A stretch of 64,000 nt of DNA from Streptomyces sp. HUAS 15-9 (GCF_025642155.1 NZ_CP106798.1:8866001-8930000), one strand, 5' to 3'; shown: positions 25,500 to 35,599, counted from the first letter of the stretch. Numbers and translations are program-made. The notes: generated by a model from the sequence alone, not told the origin.

Positions 25500-26160
25500 G
25501 TGAACAACCCCAACGCCCGCCTCGACACCAGCGACTGGACCCGGCTCGAAGCCGCCGGACTCATCCAGATCGGCACCGGCTGCCGGATCAGCCCGCTCGC
25601 CCGGTTCGAGCCCCAGGACGAGACAGACCAGATCCGCCCGATCACCATCGCCGACAACGTCCGCATCGGCGCCGGGGCCGTCATCCACGGCGGCACCCGC
25701 ATCGCCACCGGCGTCCGCGTGGAGGACAATGTCACCATCGGCCAGCCGGAAGAGGGCTACGCCGTCGGCCGCACCTACACCGGCACCGGCGCCACCACCC
25801 TCGCCGAAGGCACCGCGCTGCGCTCCGGCGCCATCCTCTACGCCGGTGTCTCCATCGGCGCCGAGACCACCATCGGCCACCGGACCCTCATCCGCAGCCA
25901 CACCACCATGGCGCGCACTGCAACCTCGGACACGGACTGGTCATCGAGCGCGCCTGCACCTTCGGGAACTGGGTCCGGTGCTCGCCCCTGTCCCACATCA
26001 CCTCGTGCGTCATCGCCGAAGACCGGGTGTTCCTCGGCGCGGGGATCCGCACCATCAACGACCAGCACCTGATCTGGCAGGACACCGAGGGCCGCGAACC
26101 AGACCTGATCCCGCGCCGGTTCGAGTTCGGCGCCCGTGCCCTCGACGATGAGGAGTTCAT
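25500..26160 (+). pseudogene. Left-handed beta-helix (hexapeptide) acyltransferase, broken
   Basis: GTG start at 25500 behind GAAGGGG. Hexapeptide-repeat strands are clear: IADNVRIGAGAVIHGGTRIA, VRVEDNVTIGQPEEG, TLAEGTALRSGAILYAGVSI and AETTIGHRTLIRSH. A one-base frameshift near 25905 leads to GAHCNLGHGLVIERACTFG, then FEFGARALDDEEF and loss of homology near 26160. Such proteins transfer acetyl groups to sugar nucleotides. The C-terminal helix rungs are missing, probably from IS110 insertion to the right. Confidence 0.7.
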
Positions 26161-26514
26161 ACCGTCGTGCTCCAGCCAGGCTTGCGGGGGGTCATCCTCG
26201 GGTGGACCCGGTCCCACGCCTGCGCTTCGGCCTTCCGCCCTCCCCCGCGTCCCCCGTTATGTTCTTCGCGGTCCTGCAAGAGGGCCGCTGGCCTCCGGGC
26301 CCGGCATGACTGTTCCCCCCTGTCGAACGGATGACCTGGGGGGTGGTGTCACCGGGCCCGAGGGGTGCCGTTGGAGACGCTGATGAGAGGTCCGACTACC
26401 GCCTGGCCTGGCGCAATGCCCGGCCGCTTGCAGGCGGCAGGTCTGCATAACGTGGATGCGCGCGTACGGCGCCGACTCCCCGGCCAGCACCGCACCGAAG
26501 CAGTTGGGAGCACG
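26161..26514. other. Left flank of the IS110-A transposase
   Basis: About 350 bp without a gene. It must contain the left end of the IS110-A element, but no terminal repeat can be set because this family lacks long ones. In IS110-group elements the segment before the transposase gene encodes the bridge RNA, so this is the place to look for one. Confidence 0.4.
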
Positions 26515-27345
26515 ATGTTCGACATCGGCGATGTGGGCGTCTTCCTCGGCCTGGACGTCGGCAAGACCGCTCACCACGGCCACGGGCTCACCCCGGCCGA
26601 CAAGAAGGTCTTCGACAAGCAGCTGCCCAACAGCGAGCCGAAGCTGCGGGCCGTCTTCGACAAACTGGCCGCCAAGTTCGGCACCGTGCTCGTCATCGTC
26701 GACCAGCCCGCCTCCATCGGCGCCCTCCCGCTCACCGTCGCCCGCGACGCCGGCTGCAAGGTCGCCTACCTGCCCGGACTCGCGATGCGGCGGATCGCCG
26801 ATCTCTACCCGGGCGAAGCGAAGACCGACGCGAAGGACGCCGCGGTCATCGCGGACGCCGCCCGCACCATGCCACACACCCTGCGCTCGCTCGAGCTCAC
26901 CGACGAGATCACCGCCGAACTGACCGTGCTGGTCGGCTTCGACCAGGACCTCGCGGCTGAGGCCACCCGCACCAGTAACCGGATACGCGGCCTGCTCACC
27001 CAGTTCCACCCCTCGCTGGAACGCGTCCTCGGCCCCCGGCTGGACCACCCCGCCGCCACCTGGCTGCTGGAACGCTACGGATCCCCGGCTGCCCTGCGGA
27101 AAGCCGGCCGCCGCAGGCTCATCGAAGTGATCCGGCCCAAGGCCCCTCGCATGGCCGCTCGCCTGATCGACGACATCTTCGACGCGCTCGACGAACAGAC
27201 CGTCGTCGTTCCGGGGACCGGCACCCTCGACGTCGTCATCCCCTCCCTGGCCCGGTCCCTGGCCGCCGTCCACGAACAACGTCGGGCTCTGGAAGCCCAG
27301 ATCAAAGCCCTGCTGGAGGACCACCCTCTTTCCCAGGTCCTGACC

Positions 27346-27869
27346 TAATGGGCAGCAGTTGGAGCCGGAGAAGCCTCGTCCTGACCCAGGTGGATGAACC
27401 CTGAAATCGAGAGTGGCTCGATGGTTCTGACTCCGATCGATGGCGGGAGGGACGGGTTGTACTCGTCGTGGGTTCCCGGGGCCAGGACCCCTTGAATGCA
27501 GAGTCGAGCCGCCGCTTCTCCCGCCGTCCCGGTCACGTTGCCGGACACCGGCGTCAGCACGATGCCCTCCGTTGATCCGGGCTTGAGCCCCTGAAAAAGA
27601 CCGGCGGGTGCTGGCGCTCGTGGTCGGCAACGTGACCGATCACATGATCAGACCGTTGACGTTCATGGTCCGAGCCGCTCGCAGGGATCACCTCTGACCT
27701 GTTCAGGAGCCATCGAGCTCTTCTCAAGACTGAGGACCCTGCAGGTCGCTGGGGTCACGAACGGCTAATCGGATGACGGGCCATCGAGCCCTGCCATTAG
27801 GGAGACGCGTGCCCCGCACGGCTGTGACCAGCCAAAATACGCGACTCACCCGAGAGGACGTGAACCGTA
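27346..27869. other. IS110-B leader, candidate bridge-RNA region
   Basis: 524 bp before the IS110-B transposase start with no plus-strand gene. A minus-strand frame at 27345-27560 (LTPVSGNVTGTAGEAAARL, IEPLSISGFIHLGQDEAS) looks like a protein end but has no start here, so it may be foreign DNA. In the IS110 group the leader holds the structured bridge RNA that pairs with donor and target. That makes 27600-27869 the prime candidate. Confidence 0.4.
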
Positions 27870-29007
27870 TTGAGCGTGTTCTGCGGCATCGACTGGGCCA
27901 GCGACCACCACGACGTCGTCCTGGTCGACAACGCCGGATCCTTACTGGACAAGGCCCGTATCGACGACAACGCCGACGGCCTGGCCCACCTCCTGCAGAT
28001 GCTTACCGAGCACGGCGACAGCGCCGAAGCTCCCATTCCGGTGGCCATCGAGACCTCCCGCGGGCTGCTGGTCGCCTGCCTGCGCGCGACCGGCCGCCCC
28101 ATCTACGCGATCAACCCGCTGGCCGCAGCACGCTACCGCGACCGGCATGCGGTCTCCCGCAAGAAGTCCGACCACCTCGACGCCGTGGTACTCGCGAACA
28201 TCCTGCGCACCGACGCCGCCGCCCACCGCCAGCTGCTACCGACTCCGAGCTCGCCCAGGCAATCGCGGTCCTCGCCCGCGCTCAGCAGGACGCCGTGTGG
28301 GACCGCACCCAGGCCGCCAACAAGCTCACCTCGCACCTCCGCGCGTACTTCCCCGGCTTCCTCGCCTCCGTCGGCGTGCGCCGCGAGGGCGTCTGCCACC
28401 CCATCGCCCGCGTCCTGCTTGCGGCCGCCCCCACCCCCGGCCAGGCCGCCCAGCTGACCCGCGCCCAGTTGCGGTCGTTGCTGAAGAAGGCCGGTCGCAA
28501 GAACACCATCGATGCAGAGGCAGAGCGTCTCCAGACCGCGCTGCGCGCCCCGCAGATGCGCCAGCTCCCGCTGGTCGAAGAGGCCATGGGCCGCCAGACC
28601 CTCGCCCTGCTGCGGCAGCTGGATGCCGCCTGCGCCAGCGCCGACGACCTCGCCGAGGCCGCGATGGAGTCTTTTAAGCAGCACCCGGACGCCGAGATCA
28701 TCACCGGCTTCCCAGGGCTCAGCGCGCTCAGCGGCGCCCGGGTGTTCGCCGAGATCGGCGACGACCGATCCCGCTTCGCCGACGCGAAAAGCCTCAAGGC
28801 TTACGCCGGTTCGGCCCCGATCACCAGGGCCTCCGGCAAGAGCGTGGCCGTCCTTGCCCGCCGGGTCAAGAACCAGCGACTGGTGTCCGCGTACAAGCGA
28901 TCGTGCACCACCTCGTACGGATGAGAGTGCACCAAAGCTGATGCGGTGACGGATGGGTGCCGGGAGTCTTCTGTCGTCGGTTTCGGGGCGGCAGAGGGGC
29001 GGCTGAG

Positions 29008-30425
29008 GTGGTCTTGGACCCGCATCGCTGGCTGGAGTTGAGGCGGTTCCGCGGTCTGTACGAGTCCGGTGCGATGAGCCTGCGGGAGATCGCGAAGGAG
29101 ACCGGGCTGAACCGCCGCACGGTCACGAAGTACTTGTCGGGCGAGGCTCCCGTCGCGCCACCGACACGGACGGCCGATGGCCGGCAGCAGCGACGGGCGG
29201 TCGACGAGGTGGCCCCGCTCATCGACGCGATGCTCAGGTCGGAGGTCCTGCTGAAGGCATCGGTGATCCACGAGCGCCTGGCGTCGGAGTACGGGGTCAC
29301 CATCAACTACCAGCGGGTCAAGATCTACCTTCAGGAGGCCCGGCCCCGGATCGCCGAGGAGCTCGGTATCAGCCCGGGCGAACTGGCCGGCCTGCACCGG
29401 CGTTTCGAGGTGATCCCGGGCGCCCAGGCCCAAGTGGACTGGGGGGATGAGGGCCAGGTCCTCGCCCATGTCGGGATCCCGAAGGTCTACTCGTTCCACA
29501 TGACGCTGTCGTACTCGCGTGATCCGTTCTGCTGCTTCACCACCAGCCAGGACCTGGCGAGCTTCTTCGACTGCCACCGCCAGGCGTTCGCGCACTTCGG
29601 CGGGGTGCCGATGACGATCGTCTACGACCGCACCAAGACCGTCGTGCGCCGGCACGTCGCGCCGGGCGAGGCGGTCCCGCTGCACCCGGAAGCCGTCGCG
29701 TTCGCCGGGCACTACGACTTCGACATCGACGTCCTGGCCGCCTACCGACCCCAAGGCAAGGGCCGGGTCGAGCGGCAAGTCTTGATCGTCCGCGACCATG
29801 TGCTGGCCGGACGGGCTTTCTCCTCGATCGAGGAAATGAACGCCGCGTTCTCGGCCTGGGTGCCGCTGCGGAGGGCGAAGGTGCACGGCACCCACGGCGA
29901 GATCATCGGACACCGGGCAGTGCGGGATCACGTGGCCCTGCGGCCGCTGCCGCCGACTCCCTATGTGGGGCCCAGCGGCATCTGCGGCACGTCGGGAAGG
30001 ACTGCCTGGTCGCCTTCGACGCGAACCTCTACTCGGTCCCCGCCCGCAAGGTCCGCCCACGCCAGCTGATCGAGATCCGGGCGACCAAGTCGCAGGTCAC
30101 CCTGCACTCCACCGTCCCCGGCGCCGACGGGGAAACTCTGCTGGCCGCCCATCCAAGGGCAGTCGGCCGCGGCGCCCGGATCGTGGATGAGAGGCACTGG
30201 GACGGCCTGCCCACCGGCGCCGGGCGTCGTGTCACCACCGGCGATGTCGTGCCCCCGCCCCGCCGTAACCAGCCTCTGGGACCCGAGGCCGGGCCGCTGC
30301 AAGCCCTGCTGAACCGGGCCGCCGCCGCAAGCGTCGAGGTCGGCCGTCGCCCGCTGTCCGTCTACGACGAACTCACCGGCACCCGCCCGTTCACCACCAA
30401 CCGAGCGACAAAGGAACCCTCTTGA
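29008..30425 (+). pseudogene. istA: IS21 transposase IstA, one frameshift
   Basis: GTG 29008 with AGAGGGG 7-8 bases upstream. It carries an HTH (MSLREIAKETGLNRRTVTKY) and an rve-type DDE domain with AQVDWGDEG, VYDRTKTVVR and YRPQGKGRVERQV. The first frame runs to about 29968, then the sequence needs a one-base shift into HLRHVGKDCLVAFDANLYSV, ARKVRPRQLIEI and the C-terminal end at 30425. IstA catalyses strand transfer with IstB as its ATPase helper. The stop overlaps the istB start. The rest is complete, so an indel error is possible. Confidence 0.85.
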
Positions 30426-31194
30426 GCCAGCTGACCGGCAACCGCATCCGCACCACGGCTACGGCAAGCTCGGCCTGCCCCATCTCGCGGAAACCATCAA
30501 TGAGTTCACCCGCCGGGCCGACGAGGCGAAAATGGGCTACCTCGACTTCCTCGACCTGGTCCTGTCCGAGGAACTCGCGGTCCGTGAGGACCGCCGCTTT
30601 CGCAGCGGACTGCGGACGTCGAAGCTGCCGCACCACAAGACGCTCGACGAGTACGATTTCTCCTTCCAGCCCGACCTCGACCCTCGCAAGGTCAAAGACC
30701 TCGCCACCCTCTCGTTCGTCGAGGCCAAGGCCAACGCCGCTCTGCTGGGTCCGCCGGGGGTCGGCAAGACGCATATCGCCGTCGCCCTCGCCGTCGCGGC
30801 CTGCCGGGCCGGTTACTCGATCTACTTCACGACCCTCGACGACATGGTCCGCAACCTCAAGACCGCCGAGGCCGCCGGACGGCTGGTCAACAAGCTGGGC
30901 ACCTACCTGCGGCCCAGCGTCCTCGTGGTTGATGAGGTCGGCTACCAGCCCCTCGAACGCGCCGAGGCGAACCTGGTCTTCCAGGTGATCTCCAAGCGTT
31001 ACGAGAGGGGTTCCATCATCCTGACCTCGAACAAGACCTTCGGAGAATGGGGACAGGTGTTCGGAGATGAGGTTCTCGCCACCGCGATCCTCGACCGTCT
31101 CCTGCACCACTGCGAGGTCGTCTCCATCAACGGCAACAGCTACCGGCTGAAGAACCGTCTTCAAGCTATCGAGCGCGACACCGACGTGGCCTGA
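30422..31194 (+). pseudogene. istB: IS21 helper ATPase IstB, frameshift near start
   Basis: A TTG start overlaps the istA stop (30422). After 12 codons one base is missing near 30458; the main frame then reads YGKLGLPHLAETINEFTRRA, MGYLDFLDLVLSEELAVRED. It carries the Walker A motif GPPGVGKTHIAVAL and the Walker B-like VLVVDEVGYQPL. It ends RLQAIERDTDVA. It is an AAA+ ATPase that assists IstA. No good in-frame start exists for the main frame, so it is listed as disrupted. Length is typical for IstB. Confidence 0.85.
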
Positions 31195-32012
31195 GCAGTG
31201 GTGCACAGATCTCTGTACTTGGTGGTGCACTCAGGCGAGTACGGGGACAACTGGCCGGTGTCGGCTACGTGTGGGCCTTCGCCGCCATGGCCCACTCAGA
31301 CGGCGCCAGAGCCCACTACGACCGCCGCCGCAAGGCCGGAGACCGCCACACCGCCGCTCAGCGCAACCTTTTCAACCGCATGCTCGGCTGCCTCCACCAC
31401 TGCCTCACCCACCGCGTCCACTACAGCGAAACGGTGGCCTTCGCCGCCCCATCAGACACTCAACTAGCGGATGCCGCTTGACAGTTCTTCCGCATCGGAT
31501 GTCTCGATGCCGGGGGTCGCGGTCAGGACCGCCGCAGTCCTGCTGGTCACCGTCGGCGACGGCACCAGCTTCCCCAGCGCCGCCCACCTCGCCTCCTACG
31601 CCGGACTCGCCCCCGCCACCAAATCGTCGGGAACCTCGATCCACGGCGAACACGCACCCAGAAGCGGAAACCGGCAGCTCAAACGGGCCATGTTCCTCTC
31701 GGCGTTCGCCGCCCTGCATGATCCCGCCTCCCGCACCTACTACGACAAATGCCGTGATCGGGGCAAGACCCACACCCAGGCCCTCCTCCGCCTCGCCCGC
31801 CACCGCATCAGCGTGCTCTTCGCGATGCTCCGCGACGGCACCTTCTACGAACCACGCAGCTCCGAAGCAGCCACCACATGACCACTCAGCCTTGACGAAG
31901 GACATAGAGGCACCCCCCGGATCAGGCTGCCCCCAGCTTCTACCGAACCGCTGCGACGGCCGGGCGGTGGCGGTCTGGCACCACCACTCGGTCACACAGA
32001 ACTTCGTGGCGC

Positions 32013-32314
32013 ACCCATGCAGCGTTTGAAGACATCGCGCTCCATCTCCAGCTCCCGGACCCCATCTCCCGCCGCAGCCGCTCCAGTTCAGCGAGTCCGG
32101 TATCCCGCAGCCAGCCACCCGAGACGGCCGGGGTCGCGGGACGGTCGGAGGAGGCCGAGCCGTTGCGGCGCCACCGCGAGACCCAGCTGTGCAGCGTGCC
32201 GGGATGGACACCGAGTTCCTCGGCGACCTCCGGAATCGGCTTCTCCGTCCCGATCACGATGTGTACGGCACCCTCACGGAACTCCGAGTCGTACGTTCGC
32301 TGTTTGGATCCCAT
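32013..32314 (-). pseudogene. IS3-family OrfA fragment
   Basis: From ATG 32314: MGSKQRTYDSEFREGAVHIV, then EVAEELGVHPGTLHSWVSRW (HTH) and LAELERLRREMGS. A frameshift near 32060 is followed by ELEMERDVFKRCMG in another frame. OrfA provides DNA recognition for IS3 elements. The orfB partner is absent; the piece is cut by the IS110-A side. Confidence 0.7.
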
Positions 32315-32433
32315 GAATTCCAACTTCCCGTGCAATCACGGACTCCACGCTACGAGGCAAGGGCCAGTATGACCTGGTAGCACCGCCGGTAACGGATGAG
32401 GGCCGGCCCATGTCCGATCTCAGCGAGGTGTAG

Positions 32434-33801
32434 TCAGTCCGGTGGTGCGGTGCGAGGTGCAGCCGCCAATTGGAGGGTGAAGAGCGCGCCGCCGTCAGGG
32501 TGGTTCGCGGCCCGGATGGTACCGCCGCACTGGTGGACGATCTGCTGCGCGATGGCGAGGCCGAGCCCGGAGCCGGTCACCGCCCGGGCGTCGACGGCGC
32601 GGTAGAAGCGGTCGAAGACATGCGGAAGATCGGCCGGGTCGATGCCCGGCCCGTGATCGCGTACGTCGATCCGGCCAGGACGGACGGTGACCTCGATCGG
32701 GGTGCCGCGGGGGGTGAACTTGACGGCGTTGTCAAGGAGGTTGCCGACGGCGCGCAGCAGTTGCCCCGGCTTGGCCACGACCCTGGCTGGGGTGGCATCG
32801 ACGACGATGCGCCGGTCGCTGCGACGCCGGGCCCGCTCGGCCGCGCGTTCGACGAGGTCAGCCAGGTCGACGTGCTGCTCGTCCTCATCCTCGTACTGGT
32901 CGACAGCGAGGGCGACGAGCTCGTCCACGAGGGCGGACAACTCCCTCAGTTCGCTGTCGAGGTCGCTCAGGACGCGATCACGCAGACCTTCGTTGAGCTC
33001 GGGGTAGTGTCGCAGCGTGTCCACGTTGGAGCGAACGCTGGTCAGCGGTGTCCGCAGCTCATGGCCGGCATTCTGGACGAGTTCTTGCTGCTGTTCACGG
33101 GAGCGGGTGAGGGCACCGAGCATCTCCGCGAAGGCGCGCGCCAGTCGGCCGACCTCATCGCGCCGACCGGTCGGCACGTCGATGCCCAGGTCACCCGTTG
33201 TCGCGATCGCCTCGGCCGTGGAGGTGAGCCGTGTCACCGGTCTACTGGTCCAACGGGCGATGAGCACGCCCGCCCCGGCCGCCAGCACGATGATCGCAAG
33301 ACCGGCCGTCGCCGAGCGAGCCCGCACCGAGGCGAGAACACTGTGCGTCTCGGCCAGGCTCCGGGCGATCCGCAGTTCCGACCCGGCGAGTTCGATGACC
33401 ATGACACGGTAGTCATGCCCGCCCGCGGTCTCGGTCCAGGGACCCCGCAATCCGCCGCTCGCGTCCACACCCGCGGCAGGCTGCCTCAGCCGGACGCCCT
33501 CGCTGCCGAACAACGAGGTGACCTGTCCGTCCGGATGGACGCACTCCACAATGTCGGGCACACCGACGACGGGTGGCAGGCTGGCGATGCCGACCCCGCC
33601 GGCATCCTCGGACCGGCCGCCGGGGCAGATCGCGCTGTCGGTCGCGCCGGACGTGACCGCTGCCGCGAAGCCCTTCAGGCCGGTGTCGACCGCCTCGTAG
33701 AGGCGCCGCTCGGTGACCTCGTAGTTGACCCAGCCGGCCGCCACAACGGACAGTGCGGTGAGCGCGGCGAGGGCGAGAGCGAGGCGCGCGCGCAGGTTCA
33801 C
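32434..33801 (-). CDS. Sensor histidine kinase (HAMP, HisKA, HATPase)
   Basis: 455 residues from GTG 33801, which overlaps the regulator stop (GTGA). It has an N-terminal transmembrane helix (ALALAALTALSVVAAGWVNY), an extracellular sensor of about 140 residues and a second helix (GLAIIVLAAGAGVLIARW). A HAMP segment follows, then the phosphoacceptor helix QNAGHELRTPLTSVRSNVDT with His in the H box. Then come the N box LRAVGNLLDNAVKFT, the G1 box DHGPGIDPADL and G2 TGSGLGLAIAQQIV. It pairs with the adjacent OmpR-type regulator. The signal is unknown; the arrangement resembles MprB/TcrY-like kinases of actinobacteria. Confidence 0.9.
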   Translation of the reverse strand: MNLRARLALALAALTALSVVAAGWVNYEVTERRLYEAVDTGLKGFAAAVTSGATDSAICPGGRSEDAGGVGIASLPPVVGVPDIVECVHPDGQVTSLFGSEGVRLRQPAAGVDASGGLRGPWTETAGGHDYRVMVIELAGSELRIARSLAETHSVLASVRARSATAGLAIIVLAAGAGVLIARWTSRPVTRLTSTAEAIATTGDLGIDVPTGRRDEVGRLARAFAEMLGALTRSREQQQELVQNAGHELRTPLTSVRSNVDTLRHYPELNEGLRDRVLSDLDSELRELSALVDELVALAVDQYEDEDEQHVDLADLVERAAERARRRSDRRIVVDATPARVVAKPGQLLRAVGNLLDNAVKFTPRGTPIEVTVRPGRIDVRDHGPGIDPADLPHVFDRFYRAVDARAVTGSGLGLAIAQQIVHQCGGTIRAANHPDGGALFTLQLAAAPRTAPPD

Positions 33802-34478
33802 GGTTCCCGCAAGGTGTAGCCGACGCCGCGAACGGTGTGGATGAGGCGGGGCATGCCGTCGGCTTCGAGCTTGCGCCGCAGGTACCCGACGTAGACGGCG
33901 AGAGCCTTCGAATTGGGGCCGAAGTCGTAGTCCCATATCCGGCTGTAGATGGTCGAACGGCTGAGCACCACACCGGCTTTGTGGACCAGCAACTGAAGCA
34001 GGTCGAACTCGGTCTTGCTCAGCTCCAGTTCGCGCTCCCCCCGCCAGGCCCGCCTCGCCGCCTCATCCACGCGCAGGTCCGCCACGCGCAACTCGCGCTC
34101 CGGCTCGTCGTAGCGGGCTCGGCGCAGCAGCGCACGGACCCGCGCCAGCAGTTCTTCCAGGTCGAACGGCTTGGGCAGGTAGTCGTCCGCACCGGCGTCC
34201 AGACCGGAGACACGATCCGGCACATCCGTACGGGCGGTCAGGATCAAGATAGGTGTCCGGTCGTCACGCGCCCGCATCCGCCGACAGACGGTGAGCCCGC
34301 CGACACGCGGCATCATGACGTCGAGCACGACTACGTCGGGTGCCTGAGCTTCGATGGCCTCGAACGCCGTCTCGCCGTCTGCGACCGCCGTGACCTCGTA
34401 GCCCTCCAGTTCGAGGACACGCGTGACCGACTCACGCGTAGCGCGGTCGTCCTCGGCATACAGAATCCGTTGCGACAT
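33798..34478 (-). CDS. OmpR/PhoB-family response regulator
   Basis: 226 residues. The receiver domain has acidic EDD near the start, the phosphoacceptor Asp in VVVLDVMMPRVGGL and the conserved Lys in YLPKPFDLEELLARV. The C-terminal winged helix carries LSKTEFDLLQLLVHKAGVVL and ALAVYVGYLRRKLEADGMPR, ending IHTVRGVGYTLREP. It is a typical transcription factor phosphorylated by its kinase partner, with which it overlaps by 4 bases. It is the first gene of the pair, so one promoter upstream of 34478 probably drives both. Confidence 0.92.
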   Translation of the reverse strand: MSQRILYAEDDRATRESVTRVLELEGYEVTAVADGETAFEAIEAQAPDVVVLDVMMPRVGGLTVCRRMRARDDRTPILILTARTDVPDRVSGLDAGADDYLPKPFDLEELLARVRALLRRARYDEPERELRVADLRVDEAARRAWRGERELELSKTEFDLLQLLVHKAGVVLSRSTIYSRIWDYDFGPNSKALAVYVGYLRRKLEADGMPRLIHTVRGVGYTLREP

Positions 34479-34774
34479 ACCGTTCAGGTGATACCTCTCG
34501 CTCTACAGGGAGTTGCAGCATACGCGGAGCCCCGAACGGTGCGGGCCGCGCGGCACCGTGACTCTTCCGCGGAGGAAGTTACGGGCGCCGACCGGACCCT
34601 GACACCCGGCCCCGGTCCGCTTCTGGTTTCGCCAACGGTCAAGCGGTCGGGGCAGGGCACCGGGGGACTGCGCTGACGCTCCCGGGGCGACCCGCACGGC
34701 CGCCCCGGACAGCGCCGCAACACCAGTGACGATCACGACCTGCGTGCGACCTAGCCGCACGCAGGGTCTCACAG
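34479..34774. other. Intergenic region, regulator to repeat protein
   Basis: 296 bp. A minus-strand frame (34503-34778; TVRPCVRLGRTQVVIVTGVA) is open but has no good start signal and no family. The region holds the promoter of the two-component pair near its left end. Nothing else is certain. Confidence 0.4.
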
Positions 34775-35380
34775 TCATGTCGCCCTTCCCGGTCTGCCGA
34801 CTGAGTCAGTGGCCGGAACCGCCGGCCCCACCAGTGGCCTTGCCGGATCCGCCGGCCCCACCAGTGGCCTTGCCGGATCCGCCGGCCCCACCAGTGGCCT
34901 TGCCGGATCCGCCGGCCCCACCAGTGGCCTTGCCGGATCCGCCGGCCCCACCAGTGGCCTTGCCGGATCCGCCGGCCCCACCAGTGGCCTTGCCGGATCC
35001 GTAGCCCCACCAGTGGCCTTGCCGGATCCGCCGGCCCCACCAGTGGCCTTGCCGGATCCGCCGGCCCCACCAGTGGCCTTGCCGGATCCGCCGGCCCCAC
35101 CAGTGGCCTTGCCGGATCCGCCGGCCCCACCGTCGCCGATGCAGGTGTCGCTCTTCTTCCCATCCGTGCGCTTCAGTTTGTCAACTGCCTTGCCGTGACC
35201 ACCCGCAGCGGTGCCGCTCGAGCCTTGGACGCCGGTCTCGCCGACCCTCCCGCACTCGTCGTTGACAGCCTGCTGGACCGGCGCCTTGGGCGCCGGAGGG
35301 TTGCTGGCGTTGGCGGCGGCCGCGAACCCGCCGGTCAGAACCGCCGCGCCCGCCACGGCTGCAATCATCGTCTTGCGCAT
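34775..35380 (-). CDS. Secreted protein with Gly-rich tandem repeats
   Basis: 201 residues. An N-terminal signal peptide (MRKTMIAAVAGAAVLTGGFA, cleavage after AAANA) is followed by a Cys-containing segment (QAVNDECGRVGETG and KSDTCIGDGG). A repeat region follows: four GGSGKATGGA units, then, after a 29-bp unit, copies of DPARPLVGPA in the shifted frame. Without that one-base slip the repeats would run as GGSGKATGGA to a stop near 34803 (GGSGH). The mature protein is probably exported and cell-wall or spore-surface related; no function is known. The slip may be a true variant or a sequence error. Confidence 0.75.
   Translation of the reverse strand: MRKTMIAAVAGAAVLTGGFAAAANASNPPAPKAPVQQAVNDECGRVGETGVQGSSGTAAGGHGKAVDKLKRTDGKKSDTCIGDGGAGGSGKATGGAGGSGKATGGAGGSGKATGGAGGSGKATGGATDPARPLVGPADPARPLVGPADPARPLVGPADPARPLVGPADPARPLVGPADPARPLVGPAVPATDSVGRPGRAT
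34831..35129. repeat. Ten tandem copies of a 30-bp unit
   Basis: The unit begins CCAGTGGCCTTGCCGGATCC. Copies 1-5 and 7-10 are 30 bp and nearly identical; copy 6 (34981-35009) is 29 bp and reads GTAGCCCCA instead of GCCGGCCCCA. The repeats are coding on the minus strand. Near-identity points to recent expansion by slippage or unequal crossing-over. Confidence 0.95.
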
Positions 35381-35599
35381 GTGTATTCCTTGAGTGTTGA
35401 GGGCTGTTCATCCACTTTCACCCCTGTGCATTTGGGGCTACCCGGAGACTGGCCGACACGAGGTAAGACCAACGCCCCAGGAATTCCTAGAGGAAGGTAA
35501 GAAGGCAACCCGCAACCCCGCGGTCAACACAACTTCTCCAGCCCATCGCAACGCCCCCGTGGCGCCGCTCCCGGGCTGACTCGCCGAACTCCTGCGCCC
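35381..35599. other. Intergenic region
   Basis: About 220 bp upstream of the repeat protein, presumably with its promoter. No gene seen. Confidence 0.4.

Larger units (their letters stand above)
28884..31249 (+). mobile_element. IS21-family element, complete with target duplication
   Basis: 2366 bp. The ends begin TGTCCGCGTAC and finish GTACGGGGACA; about 22 of 28 terminal bases match as inverted repeats, with shared GTGCACCAC further in. The 5-bp target duplication ACTGG stands at 28879-28883 and 31250-31254. Removing the element rejoins the IS110-B transposase in frame. It carries istA and istB. Confidence 0.9.
27870..31481 (+). pseudogene. IS110-B transposase, split by IS21 and frameshifted
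   Basis: TTG start at 27870 with GAGAGGAC upstream. The DEDD domain is clear: VFCGIDWASDHHDVVLVDN, VAIETSRG and SDHLDAVVLANILRTD. A frameshift near 28250 leads into ELAQAIAVLARAQQDAVWDR, then the HhH and C-terminal Tnp_20 region (ITGFPGLSALSGARVFAEIG, KAYAGSAPITRASGKSV). It breaks at RVKNQRL (28883), where the IS21 element begins. It resumes at 31250 with VGYVWAFAAMAHSDGARAHY and stops at 31481. Confidence 0.85.
27346..31503 (+). mobile_element. IS110-B inserted in IS110-A
   Basis: An IS110-family element of about 1.79 kb after removing its own IS21 insertion. Boundaries are set by rejoining the host transposase (…GTCCTGACC | TCGATGCCG…); one base of ambiguity remains on each side. No target duplication is seen, as usual for this family. 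It carries a 520-bp leader, then the transposase in the same direction as the host. Confidence 0.75.
26515..31881 (+). pseudogene. IS110-A transposase, split by nested insertions
   Basis: The N-terminal part (ATG 26515 to 27345) holds the DEDD/RuvC domain: VGVFLGLDVGKTAHHG, LVIVDQPAS and EAKTDAKDAAVIADAAR. It breaks at HPLSQVLT. The C-terminal part resumes at about 31504 with SMPGVAVRTAAVLLVTVGDG (helix-hairpin-helix region), HLASYAGLAPATKSSGTSI and ends at 31881. Joining the two pieces gives a normal protein of about 400 residues (VLT-SMPG). The 4.16 kb between them is a second IS110 element carrying an IS21 element. IS110 transposases integrate circular intermediates using a bridge RNA. Confidence 0.85.

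Noticed and set aside
34831..35129. CRISPR array
   Set aside because: The 30-bp repeats are contiguous without spacers and are in frame in a signal-peptide protein. No cas genes are present.
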